Shown piece by piece: positions 28,201 to 40,900 of a DNA stretch of 64,000 nucleotides. Within the stretch, counting starts at the first letter, position 1. Every line of letters begins with the position of its first letter. The DNA is from Rhea pennata (taxonomy: Eukaryota; Chordata; Aves; Rheiformes; Rheidae): contig NC_084665.1 of the NCBI RefSeq assembly GCF_028389875.1, positions 97,569,435 through 97,633,434 of the forward strand. The letters are read 5' to 3'. The notes below the pieces were generated by a model. The model did no database searches, was not told where the DNA came from, and saw only the letters and a list, made by a program, of their open reading frames with translations. The translations under genes and the position numbers were made by a program.

Positions 28201-31200
28201 CATGTCAGTAGAATAAAATTGTTGCTGCATCACATAGAAATGAATATCAATGGAAATGGCAAGGATAACGTCATGTCAAGGATTGCAAAAAGCTCTGAAA
28301 CTTGTGATCAGCTAACATTAGTTCAGATCAAAAGGAATCTGAAAGTATTTAGATGTATATTATATTTTCCCTGTTCTGTTGAAACATGCCAGAATATTCT
28401 TTTCCCCATGTAAAGTGGTGTTCTAGTGAGTTAGGGTAGTATTTAGGTAATTCAGAATGACAAAGAGACAACAATATAAAACAGTATCATCAATACATAT
28501 AACATTGAAACTGGAAATAGTTTTAAATTTGTGGGTTTTTTTTAATTTTGTGCAGTTGTAGCTTTTGGAATGAGCTTTTAAAAATGGTATTTTTTGTAAA
28601 TGAGAAGTTATTCACTGCATTTTACGCTCACCAAGCCTTTTCGCCAAATTCACTGCATTTTTTGCTCACTAACGCGTAATCATGCAGCACTCGTTTCTGA
28701 TCTTATTTCAGTTGTTTAAAATCAGTAAAATGAGTGAAATCAATAAGTGAAATGAGTGATTGACTCTGCTGTAAGCTAAGCGAGATCAGAATCCTAATTT
28801 TGCTGAAACGCAACTAGATTTATTGTGATCTTAGCATGGTTTTGCCTAAGGTCTGCTTAACTTTTCTTTTGATTTTCCCTGCAATTTCTCTAGAAAATAA
28901 ATTCTTCTGTATTTAAGATAATTGGAATTACTGACTGTGACATTAGGGGATAATTGCTGTCTGGCACCCCTGGAGACAAAATACAAATCTTTTGACCTAG
29001 AATGAAATGAAAATAGGAAAGATACCAAATCTAGACGTTTACTCAAAGATACGGGAACTGGAAGCCTCATTCATGGAAAGAATTCCTCTGGCAAAGGGAC
29101 AGGGAGTTACGGCGGACACACAGCTGTGGGCGAAGTTCACCTGGTCTGATGCACAAATCACCTCTGCTTGCGCTCTGTGAACGCTCCAGAGGGATTTCTT
29201 GAATTTTGGAGAGTACTTTGTGACAGCCTGGGAGTTCACAGCCTGGCTTCAGTGACCTTACAGTGAGGCTACCCCGGAAAGCTGATTGTACTGAGGGCTG
29301 AGAATCTGACCCCATATGTTTCCAGGTTTCTCTGAGTGACCTCTCCTAGAAAGAAGCTGTTTGGTCTTGGTGAAAAATGGAATCTGACAGCTTGGAAAGA
29401 AAAGCTGTTTTTCTCCCCATGCCAAAATTCATGTAATTTTGGACAGAAAAGTGCACTTTTATGATGAAGGTAAGAATTTATTGGGTAATAAATTATTTTT
29501 TAAATTCCAGTGATGTGTTGGAACTTGACAAGGATTATAGTTTTACTGTCAGTTTTATTATCCCACACTTCTGGATGTCAGTTTAATTATTTGTTGTTGG
29601 TTTAATTGAAAGGCCCTTAAGTGAGTGCAAGTTTTGCCCCTGATATCAATGAGATCAGTCACAGGTCCAGGCTGTCTTAATTCTTGGAATGATTAATAGT
29701 AGGCAGATCTTTCCGGCTCACCATCAGTCACAGCCACGCACAATTATTCTTGAACTGCCAAAGCCAAACACAAAGCAACAATTAACACACTTAAGTTAAC
29801 TTAGTGGTACATGCTTATTGTAAAAAAAGTCTACTAAAATAAAAAGAGAATAGGCAGCAGAAATCATTGTGCTATAGTAATAAAGAAGAATAAAGAAGAC
29901 AGTAATGTATAAAATAGGTTTTTGTTACTGGATACTGAGTAAAGAAGGGTAAGGTAATCAGGAACATGGAGTCAGTAAAATACTATTCAAGGCAATTAAC
30001 GTTGTGTCCAAATAAATATTTGCATGAAAACCACCCTCATGTCTTTCACACTTATTGTTGTGTGTTCTTCCTCAGTTTCACACTTGAAATAAAAATGTGG
30101 CTATGCGAAGCTGTAGTTAAATAAGAAAGAAGGCACAATTTCGAAGAGAAGTAACTAAGTGAGGTCGAAGTAACATTCCAGGAAGAGCTAAATAAACAAG
30201 TGACTTCCAGCCTGTTTCCCTCGCTCTTCTTCTCCTGTAGTGCAGAGAAGGAGCACTAAGAAGAGCAGAGAGGGAGGGCAGGGAGCAGTGATTGCTGCTC
30301 CTTCGTGAGACGACTCACTTGGGCAGAGGCCTCCTTTTAACCAAGTGAATTGGACTTTTGTTCCCTCAGTTCCCAAAGCTTGTTCCTGAGCCTACAGTAT
30401 CAGGAAATATGGCTCATATCCTCTTCAGAGGAAGGGCAAACTTGCTTCTCCCACTCAAAAGTATAAGGCAGGGGCACTGAGCTCCTTCCAGCTGAGTCAA
30501 ACAATGAACATCATGAGGCAGCTTAACTTAACTGTCCCAGATCGGGTCAGTCTGAGCTGAACTGAGGAACCTTCTTTGCCACATTTAACAGCTCCTTCTG
30601 AGCCAAATGTTCGTTTTTGTGGTTTGCACTGGATTGCACCTCTTGAAAGTCTAACTGCAGTCATGTCACTGAAATTTTTGTCATCAGAGAGAACAAGCCT
30701 TTATACCTGCAAAAGAAGCTGGGTCCACCTGATTTATTTGCTATTTCCCTCCAATCCAACCACAGACTTTCCGGACAGCTGTAAGAAAGCATGTTCTCCA
30801 ACTCAAGCTACACATAAGAACAGGAATATGGAATCAGAAATTTAAGGAGAGGAATATGAAGTCAGATATGTAAGCACACTTTAAAATCCTAATAAGGTGA
30901 TAACATTCCTACATAGGTTGTTTTCAAGAAATTATCTGAAACAAGTCACCATGCCTTAGCTGAACAACAGAGATCTTTTGTAGAATTATGTTCTCTGTTA
31001 TTTAATTAAATCCTTTTAAAAGTATAGTAGTTAGTGCTTAGACAATAAATCGCTGAACAAGTAGCTAAACAGCAGTCACTGGGATTTTCTGAAAAAATCT
31101 GTATTAGCCTGATTTGTAAAAAGAGAAAAATGTAGATTATAAAGTGACCTAGAGATACATCAGCATCAACATACTCAGCTCATTTAAGTGTGAATACTAG

Positions 31201-33404
31201 TTGGACAGTGACCTTCTCAAAGATTTATAAGATATATATATACCATCTGTCTCAGTTTACATTTGCATGAAAGGGATGTAATATTGACTAGATCATGGGG
31301 CTATTAAATCAGCTACCACTGGTTTGCCTATTAACATTTGTCTGCCTTTTTGAAGATAACATGATAATTATTAGTAGGATATTTAAACAGACAGTGTATC
31401 ATAGATGATGAGTTCTGTTTCAGGATGAAGACATCAAAATATGCACAAGACAGTCTCAGCATATTAGCATCTTTTACAGAGTTTTTTCTTGTGCACAAAT
31501 AGAATAGCAAATAGGCATTCCAAGCCTTGATTATACAGTGCTTCCTATGTTTTTATTTCCCTACCTATATCTTTTGAAGATGCTAGATCAAGAAAAGACG
31601 TATTCCAGTCACCCATGAGAACTGCTGAAATAAAATGCAAACGACAATAGCTTATGATTGTTCAGAAACTGATCATTATGTCATCTCTGAATTTCTTGGA
31701 ACAAGGCTCCCCCTCCTTGAAGGGCAGGAGCCGAATAACCCCAGGCACAAGCAATGACAAAATTTTTCATGTCGTGTGCCAAAAACACTTCCTAACGTAC
31801 TCAAGGATGGAGTTCTATATCTAACCTCTGAGATGATTTTTTTCTTCATTAGTGCAGTTTTAAATAAATGGATAATACTAACCCTTCTCAAATGCAAATT
31901 TAACACCAAAACTTAGATGTTTTTGCACCAGAATCTTTTCTGTTCCTTCACAAACTTCCTGCTGCTCCTCATAAGTCCTGGGTACTTTCACTTATTCCTT
32001 TCCATGCCATGTCATCTCTTCTCCTTCTTTATAGCTTCAGGTGACTTCCACATCCTTCTTCTGCTCCTTAGAGCCTCCTCTTGTGCCCTGGAGATACCAC
32101 TACATGACGCAACAGTGATAGCTGCATGGTGGATGAGTGACTCAGGTGTATGGTGACTTGGGCAATGTTAATGTGAAATCAAATTAATATCTTTTGATTT
32201 TTTAATTCATTGACAACAGTATTACATGCCCTTTCTGGCACACACATTGTAGGTTCACCATCACGATGCTAGATTGTGAGGCTTCCTTAGGATATTTTGC
32301 TCTTGATGAGGCACAAAATGGAATTGCCAAACATCTGCTGTTCAGGCATTAAAATGAGACATTGCTCACAGAAAACTGTTCATGTCTATGGTCCCCTTCT
32401 AACAATACATATGATAGTGTGAACAACATTGACACTGGAATTACCAGCATGAGGTCTGTGAGTTACAGCTAATTGGGATGATTGAGATAGTTCATTTCTG
32501 AGTTATTGCCTCAGACTCTCAGCAGACAGCAGAATTCACTGCATGTGCAGTGACTTTTAAAAAAGTTATATTTTCTGTAATGCTAAACTACTTTAGAATA
32601 TTAAGGATCTAGAGAAAAAGAGACCTTAACCATGTGATATGTTAGCACAAATCAGCATGCATTTCCATACAAACTGAATTTTGACTGGAATAGCTATCAG
32701 GACCTTCTGGTTATTCATCTCTTTTCCTTAATGTTTTCACACATATAGATTTCAGTTCCTCTCATTCTCTACATCTGCATGAGAAATATGAAAAACATCT
32801 TTGTGTGTCCAAATGTGTATGTTCTATGAAAAGAGAGTGTTTTATCAATGACAAATGAAGAATGGCAGTATGCTTAGTATTCCTTGAAAAGGTCCAAATT
32901 TAAGCAAAGAAAACAATTTTAAATACCAATTTTTATTCAGAAAAATCAACGGGGCATCACCAGCTGGATCCTCCCAAGGCCATCTGATGAGTAAATAAGT
33001 GAGAAGTGAAAATATCTTCTTTCTAGGACTGAGGTTCCCTTGTTCTCAAGGTTTTTTTGTGTTCACATGAGATTGGGGCCACCAGTTTCCTCTAAACGCC
33101 TTGGTGCATGCTATTCTTTCATCTGCTTCCCCAAACAGCAGACCCTGCCACTCAGAGACTGGCATTGCCTAAGTCACATTTTCTTAATCTCCCTATCCCC
33201 AGGCTGGCACAAGCAGCAGCCTTTTCTTCTCTCTCTTTGCTTCTTTATATGCAATGGGTTGCAGAGATCCGCCCTCAGACCCCACCAGGCCACACATGTC
33301 TGTCCAGCCTCCACCTCCTTCCCTCTGCAAGGTTAAAACAGACCCAGCAGTCTGAACCTCCCTCCTTGCTAAGTCCTGCATGGGGCAGTCTGCACCCCTT
33401 CACG
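25246..33404. other. Intergenic, upstream flank of COL9A1
   Basis: No exon or RNA gene was recognised. The last few hundred bases before 33405 are pyrimidine-rich and may hold upstream control elements of the long-form promoter; no specific site can be assigned. Confidence 0.55.
26171..26204. repeat. 17-bp tandem duplication
   Basis: Two perfect copies of aatgaccctgttatttt. Confidence 0.9.
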
Positions 33405-33497
33405 CTCTCTTTAACAGGACCATGACAAGGAATCAGAAAGTGTGAATATATACACCAAATATTCACATAAGAGAAGTGAAGAAAACCAGCAGTGAAG
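33405..33497 (+). promoter_or_regulatory. COL9A1: Candidate 5' UTR and proximal promoter of the COL9A1 long form
   Basis: A TATA-like stretch (aatatataca, TATATA at 33447-33452) lies about 46-51 nt before the start codon; if used, the 5' UTR would be only about 20 nt. Further upstream (about 33170-33420) the sequence is pyrimidine-rich and less AT-rich than its surroundings. If transcription starts farther upstream, a short upstream frame (ATG at 33422, stop at 33443-33445) would be in the leader. No CpG island is present. The start site is inferred only. Confidence 0.35.
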
Positions 33498-33511
33498 ATG
33501 AAAAGCAACTG
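33498..33511 (+). CDS. COL9A1: COL9A1 exon 1, coding part: start codon and first residues of the signal peptide
   Basis: The coding part is only 14 nt: MKSN plus the first two bases of a Trp codon, ending at donor gtaaga. The ATG has A at -3 (gtgaagATG). I chose this start because its partial codon TG joins the first G of exon 2 to give Trp, reproducing the MKxxWK-I start of vertebrate COL9A1. The 5' UTR extends upstream for an unknown distance. No other ATG nearby keeps the frame into exon 2. Confidence 0.88.
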
Positions 33512-34898
33512 GTAAGAAAGCGAGTGGGATTCATGAGAAATCTGTTTATAAGAGATGAGTTAAAGCTGTCCTTGCCAGCTGCCTTTTTTGTTGTTTGTTT
33601 TTATGACAGTGTTATATGAAAGAAATGTTTAGAAAGAACTTTATAGATATGTTTTGTTGCACAAAGATAAAAAAGTTCTTATGTAAAGAAATTGTCTTGC
33701 CAGTTCTGTCAATAAATCCTTTATTCATGTTTTTATATATGTAATAGGCATGGCTCTGAGGAGAAAGCCAATAACAGAATCTGTCAGAAACTATACATTC
33801 ATATTGGAGTTTTCTTTCTGTTTACAGGAAAATTACAGCTTTCTTTTACGTGTGTAGTTTTCTGGGGTCTTTCGTCTCAGCTACCATCCAGCAACAATCA
33901 AGTAAGGAAACAGACCGTATCTGTTTCTTCTTTTTGTAATTTTGACTGTCAAAGAAATTATTCAGAGCTTATTCAAAATTAAAATACTCTCTAGCTAGCC
34001 ATCACTGAAAGACAGAGTGGTCTGTGTGTATGTATGTACGTGTCTAAGTATGTATATGAGAAAGAGGGGAAAAAGCAAGAGCTGTATGTATTATTTCAAA
34101 TTCAGCATTAGGTACATTTTAACGTAAAGTTTAAGCCTAGAAACAGGTAGTAGATACAGGACGTACACAAAAAAACATATTTCCATGCTTCTGGTTAAAT
34201 ATCCCTCTGCTATATGTGGTAACAAACTTAAACCACTTTATTTGGTGGGCATAAAATGTAAAAGACTGGCTGTCAGTCGTATATCTTATTCAATAATATA
34301 GAACGAGGCTGTTTCTAAGGTGTAACATGTCAGGCTGAATGTTCCCTTTAAGTCCATGTTGTTAGAAGGAAACCCACATTTATGCTTGGGTCCTTGCATC
34401 ACACAAGAGGCTCTCTGTAGGTTGGAAATACATCTCCTTCCAATTTGCATGCTTCATTCTTCCCCATCCAGACTCTACTAACATTTTCCAGATTCATCTG
34501 ATACTAGACTTGAGCAGAACTCTTTCTAATAAATGTTTATTTTCCCCTCCTCCTCCTTTCCCTTCCTTGAATTAGGGGAATTTGGTGGATTCTCATGTTT
34601 ACTTCATGGCTTTTTGGCAGATAATATTCAGAAAAATTAAATTTTTATATTTGGTTTTCTCAGTGGAATTTCTTCTACATTCTTGCTTGGGTCAGTAGAA
34701 GAGGTCTGTAAATCCTGCTTGCCCCCACCCTGTAATTCATGAATGTCCATTCTCTGGTCAAACAGAGGAAAGTGGGAAGACCAGGAATGCCAGAGAGGAC
34801 AGAAGAGAGGCCAACAGTTTCTCTTCTCAATAGCCTCCTTAGTTGACATGAGGTTTGTTTAAGTTTGCTTGGGATTAGGGAGACTGTTGATTCAGGCC

Positions 34899-34942
<44 letters not shown>

Positions 34943-37900
34943 AAAGTTAAACCACCAGAAGTTCCAGACCAAAAACTGCTTACAGAGCAGGCCTTTTTAT
35001 GCTGGTACAACTATTTGTCCATAGTTCTGCTATAGAACAAGAATTATAACCCTCTGATTTTAAGGCTAAAAAAAAAAAAGAAGACGAAAAGCAAATAATC
35101 AGTCAATTCATAATTTTAAATTTAGAGCTCACTAGAAACAGATACTTATTTTCTCAGATCTTTGATTTCACTGAGTGCAGTTTAAATTTGTTATTTACTA
35201 CAGCTACTTACTGTTACATATAATTCTATTTAATTGATAATACTTACAGTTGCTTCACTTGATTCCACTTCTAAGGCGATCTCAGGCAATGTGCACACGT
35301 GGTTAACAAATCCCCCTTTTCTGCAGGACTGCCAGTCATTCTGGGTTCAAGTCAGAGAACTGATCTCTGCCCAACAATCAGGATTGGCCAGGATGACTTA
35401 CCAGGCAAGTAGTGTATGGATTTCTTCAGGAAAAATCTACTATTCAGAAACTTTATCAGGTTATATTCAGCTCTGTGATCGCACAATTCTCTAATTAAAG
35501 TAAAATGAAAGTTACATTCTGGATATATATTTTTATTTTTGTAGGCTTTGACCTGATTTCTCAGTTCCAAATAGAAAAAGCTGCCTCCCGAGGAATTGTC
35601 CAGAGAATAGTGGGCTCCACTGCTCTACAAGTCGCTTATAAACTGGGACCCAATGTAGACTTCAGGATTCCAACTAGGTAATGCCTTTTGTTGTCTGTTT
35701 TGAAAATATACACTCTTTGCCATATTATTATTTAAGGGATAACTCCTCTCCTCAGATGGATCTCCTAGTTTGCACAGCTTTTGGAATTGGAATGATGAGT
35801 CCATTTTTTTTTTAATTGACAGCATCAGACTAGACTGATTCTGTAGCAGTAATTTGAGGGAATTCCGCTTTCCTCTACCTCTGGTACTGCTCAGAACATC
35901 TGGAGATTTGCTGAAAGAAAGGAATTCATCTCTAGGAACCAAAGCCAGCAATCATACATGATATAAAAAATGAGAGGGAGGCAAAAAACAGTGGGAAAAT
36001 GGGGGAAGTTTTCTTAAGACTTTGGAACAAAGGGATCTTTCTGCTCATGTAAGGACTGCAGGAGCAAGGTAGGATAAAAGCTGACTGATTATATGGTAGG
36101 TTATTTTTGCATTTTGTATAGTGGGTGCATGTGTGTTCCCGGGTGATTTCCGCTCACTTAATCTGTAAAAGATGAAAACTGTTTTTTTAGCTTGTCACAG
36201 CCAAATTGCAGTAAGAGCCAGGATTTAGGAATCTAACTGTGTTTGTACTTTATGGGCCAGCCTATTGATGCTGGTGAAGGAATAGAGACAGTACAGCAGG
36301 GTAGAGATGTTTTTGCCAAATTTAGGCAAGGCTGGATTCTGGTCCAGTGCCTTCTGTAAGTAAGAATGCTTTTAATTAGCAATGAACTGGCAAGGTCCCT
36401 AATTGGACTACTGTTTCAGCTGAGGATTATCAGAGTGCAAGGTGTTTCTGTCATACTCTGACTACCACTGACAAGTCCCTCTTGCTCCAGTCCTGCCTCG
36501 TCGCTGCCTTCTTGGCCATTGGGTTAAGAAGCCAGTAGTTTAAACCTCAACTCTCTGACTACACTGGGCTCATTGCATTCTTTACAGCAGTAAATCAAGG
36601 CTGCCAGTGTATAAAGGTGAATACAATTACAGAGAGTAAATGGGATCTTTGTTTCATTAAAAATGGGAGATTTTCAGATTCCCAGCTCTCATATCTCAGC
36701 TCAGAAGCAGTCTGACCTGTCAATGCAGTCAGTATTTTAAATTTTAAGAAAATTGGCTCAGGTCACTTATACACACTAGAGTAAATGACTCTAGGGAGAT
36801 ATAAGCCAGAGAGATAAAAGTTATCCCTGACCAAGCTGATGTCAGTGTGCCATGGCTAACTACTTGCATTTGGCTTCTTGGCTTGGTGGAGTGCTGTAGT
36901 ATCATGAATTTATCATGTTCAAGATGCTACCTGGTACCTCCAGTCAGATTTATGCTGTTCCACTATGCTAGCTCATTGTATAACTGAAATCTGGCCCCAG
37001 CTCAAACTAAAAAGCCACCTGCACTGAAACAGTGTGTCTTGTCTTAGGGAATGAGTTAAGCCTTGAGTCTTGACAGCGGTCTAGCACAGTCGGTGTGCTG
37101 CTTCTCTGTCTTTGAGCCTAGTTCTGCTGCCCTGCTCCAGTGTGATTTTACCATGCGCCCCTCTCACTAAGCTCAGAAGGAGTTTGGGAGTAGGTCACTG
37201 AGGCCCACCTTAGCCTAGCACCAGTTCCAATAACAATCTTAAAATAAGCCCAGATACCCCTACAGCATTTATACAATGTGGTATGGGGGGAGGGGGTTGC
37301 TGATATGAATTTGTAGTGATTTAATGTCCGAGGAGCATTAAAGGAGGTAGTAGGTTATGCAGACCACCCTGAAGGAGACAGAGTGTCTGTGAGGGCCCTG
37401 GCGTAGCCGGGGTCCGTCAGAGCAGAGCCGTGCAGCCGCGGGGAGCCTTGCTGGTGGGTTCCTCAGTCCACCCGCCCTGTCCTTCCGACGATCATTTCCG
37501 CGCTTGCCGGGAGCGGGCGGGCAGCGCTGCGGGCGCGGAGCGGGCGCGGGGCTGCGGGCGCGGGGCTGCGCACCCCACCCCCTCCCCGCGGCCCCCCGCG
37601 CCTCCGCGCCGCGGAGCTGTTCGCGCCCGCGGTGCTGAAACATCTCCCCGCCGCCGCCGCCAGCTCCGCGGCGCTCCGCGGCTCGGAGCCTGCTCTGCCT
37701 CACATGTCCCCTCTCATCCCTTCTTCACCGAGCAGCCGTACCCGCACCAGGGAGCCGGCCGGACACGTCGTATTTCCTTATGAAATAAGCAGGACTTTCC
37801 CTTATTAAGTGGAGTTCCTGGCATAAGACATTCGAGAGCTGTGAGGGACAGAAAGGTGCACGTGTGCACAGAAATGGCAAGCCAGCCGGTGATACTATCA

Positions 37901-40900
37901 GCATTGAGGGCCTGACCCTCTGTTCTGTCAGTGGTTGTCAGAAACAGGAAAACAATTTTTAAGCTAGCATATAGTCATTACACTAGCCCAGACTAGTAAA
38001 TGTTAGTGGCTAGGGCATGGGAATGTGAGATCAATTAGGTGGGCATGGCTTAGCGTATTAACTCCACTTCTGCTGAATAAAGCAGGAATAGCTTGTGCCT
38101 TTTTTTCCACGTAGCTTCCTTAAATAGCTACTAAATTGTAGCTTGGTCTTTTTGATGGTTAGTATACTTGCCAAGGTCCAGAAGTATAACCCAGGTAAGC
38201 CACAGAGCTGGTCAGACAGAATGAATACAAATGATTATGCACAAGTCTTGACTTAAGCTTCTCCTGTCACCTAGATGAATTTCCATTGGCTTCTAGTGTA
38301 AAATCTGCTGAAGAATCAACATAGTATTCGCTCCTTAGTGCATTAACACTTGTGTAACTGCCATGACTCATACTCATTGTCTCTGATATACTGAGCCTGT
38401 CATTTCTCAATTTACTTTAATAATCTGTTGTAGGTACCACTAGTTAGCAAGTGCAAAATGAATTCTGTAAATTTGGATAATAATTGCACTGATTTTTAAA
38501 TGAAAGCTTTAAAAATATTATATTAGCACATAGGAATATGTTGATAATACTTTTGTTATGTGGGGAACAAGGTTAGCCATCTTTACACATTGGTTGGGAT
38601 CTGAATGCTTTGACCTTCCAAGCAGGAATCATACTAATGATATTGTGTTGCAATGCGCACCCTCTGTCTACACCTGTATGGATAAATTAATGCCAGGTGA
38701 CATTCTAAGATTTTCAGACTTGATCATCTATTATACCCTTAAATTAGTAGACAATACCTTGGCATGGTTATGGCCCAGTCTGCTTATCACCCTTCTAAAT
38801 TCCTCAGCACATCTTGGGAGTTAGTGTAGGCTATGGGCCATTCATGGGAAGCAGTTTGCATGGGGTCACTGTGTTTTGGAAGTAAGAAGGTTTAAACTTT
38901 TTCATGCTAGTTGAACTTAATATCAAAGAGCAGTCCTGGACATATTTAATTTAGTAGTATGAAGGTAGCCTACAAACCTAGAAATGATATCTCTTTGCCT
39001 GCATTCTCATCTCAGCAGAAGTAATGTGAAAAATCAAGGTGCTTTTGGAGCAGCCTTTATAATCAGAGTTGTAGTATGGTGTGGACCACTTTAACAGGTG
39101 ACATGACAAGCAAATATTTTATGATAAGAAATTTTAACATGAAAACAGGAACTTTATAAAGCCTCATTGGGAGTTTTGGAACATGCACAGAAGAATTTCA
39201 TAGACCGATTTCCTTTTTCTTCCTGTTTTTTGGTGGTAATAATGCTACTCTGTGGAGTAATGACCCTCAAATGCATGTGCCTGAAGATCTGGCTTTCTGC
39301 ACTCAGGCACCAAGGTTCTTCAGTTGCTTTTCCTTTTGCATTGCAAGTAAGATGGCCTGCACAGTATCACTCCATTGATATTGATGATGACTCTGTAATG
39401 GAAATGATAAATTGCAGCTAAGAAGCTAATCAGCTCATAACAGTAATAATTAGCTCAGAACTGGATGTTTCTGAAGAACAAAGACCAGCTGAGGCTAATA
39501 AGTTCCACCAAATTACTTTTGGCTAATGACTTAGGATAGTTTCTTTTGAAAAGGCTTGGCTGGTTGTGTATTGCTATTGCTTGTTTGAGGGTTGAGGGTT
39601 GCCAGATTGTGCCTGTGAGATCAGCTGTGATCTTGGGTGAGTTCAGGAGGTGATGATACCAGAGTCTCCAGCTTGAGCCAAGGAACCTACACCCAGCCCT
39701 ACATGAAAATGCGTTATCAGAGATTGGTCAGAGGATCTCTACAGCTATCTCCAGTAGATTGTACTTACATTTTAAAGCCTTCATTTAGCATGGATTAAGT
39801 TATCACTGTAGGCAATGGAGCCCAGTAAGAAATTAACTCTTTAAAGAAACATGCTTATAAGAAAAGCTTATTTTGTAGTATTTAAATGAGTACACAGCTA
39901 ACCTTTTAAAATATGCTGCTGCTCTTAATGAATCCTGAAGTCAATGGGACTATTCAGAGTTTTCGCTGCCTGTTCAGGTGATGTATCTTGGTTATATTGC
40001 TGCCTTGTTTATTTAAATATCATTATAAGTTTTCCATATTTTCTAATTATTCAGCATTTTAAGCTGCTGACTTCGGTAGTCTTTTGCCTATATAAAGATC
40101 ACCGGCTTTGGGAAAAAATATGTACTGATATCATTAAAACCAATAGAATTACTTTTCATTACTATCATAATAAGTGAGATGAGAATTTTTCTCTGCTCTA
40201 CTCAAAGAATTATACATATAAATCACACGTAATAGCATTCCTGTGCAGAATGCCCTTCTGTCACTGGGTCCTACTAAGTTTAATGATGTTGAGTCACATT
40301 ACTGATACTTAGACTTTAGTTTAAAGGCAGTAGCCCTTCTGATTGTTTATTAAAGGCTTTCTTTAACTGTGAATAGTTATCATGTACATGTTTATATACT
40401 GTTCTATATACATTTCTTACAATTTAGCTTTTTCTTACCAGAGTCAAAAGATCTTACACAATTTCCCTGTTTTGTGTGTCACTTGAAAATGTTAACATAT
40501 TTCTTTTCTATTTTAACTTCTGAAAAAGGAGGTCCCATATAATAGTTTCTAAAGGATTGATGCTATAGCTAATTACAGTGCAAAGAACCCTTTTGCCAAT
40601 CTGGTGTAAACAAACTTCTAATCAAAAAAGTGTAACTATGTTTACCTAGAGTTTTTTTTGCCGGTATAGTTATGCCAGCTGAAGTGGGGTGAGAATGTGT
40701 GTGATATTTTAACTGGTATTGCCACGACAGCAAAACTCCTCAGAGGAGAGGAAGCATGAAATTCTCTCCTTGGAGGATCTGTGATCAGTAGCACTGCCTT
40801 TGGCTGCAGAGGGTGGCATATCGGATTCTCTAAAGCCACCAAACTCAATACAGAGAAAGTGAAATGTCACATAAAGGGTAGTTAAAAATAAACTAACAAA

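Noticed and set aside
35409..35414. GT at 35409 (gtagtg) as the exon 3 donor
   Set aside because: It adds four bases and joins exon 4 out of frame with an immediate TGA, against the conserved PGFDLIS reading.
37338..37703. 121-codon minus-strand frame over the intron 4 CpG island
   Set aside because: Arg/Gly/Pro/Ala-rich composition is what a stop-poor GC-rich sequence gives; no recognisable domain.
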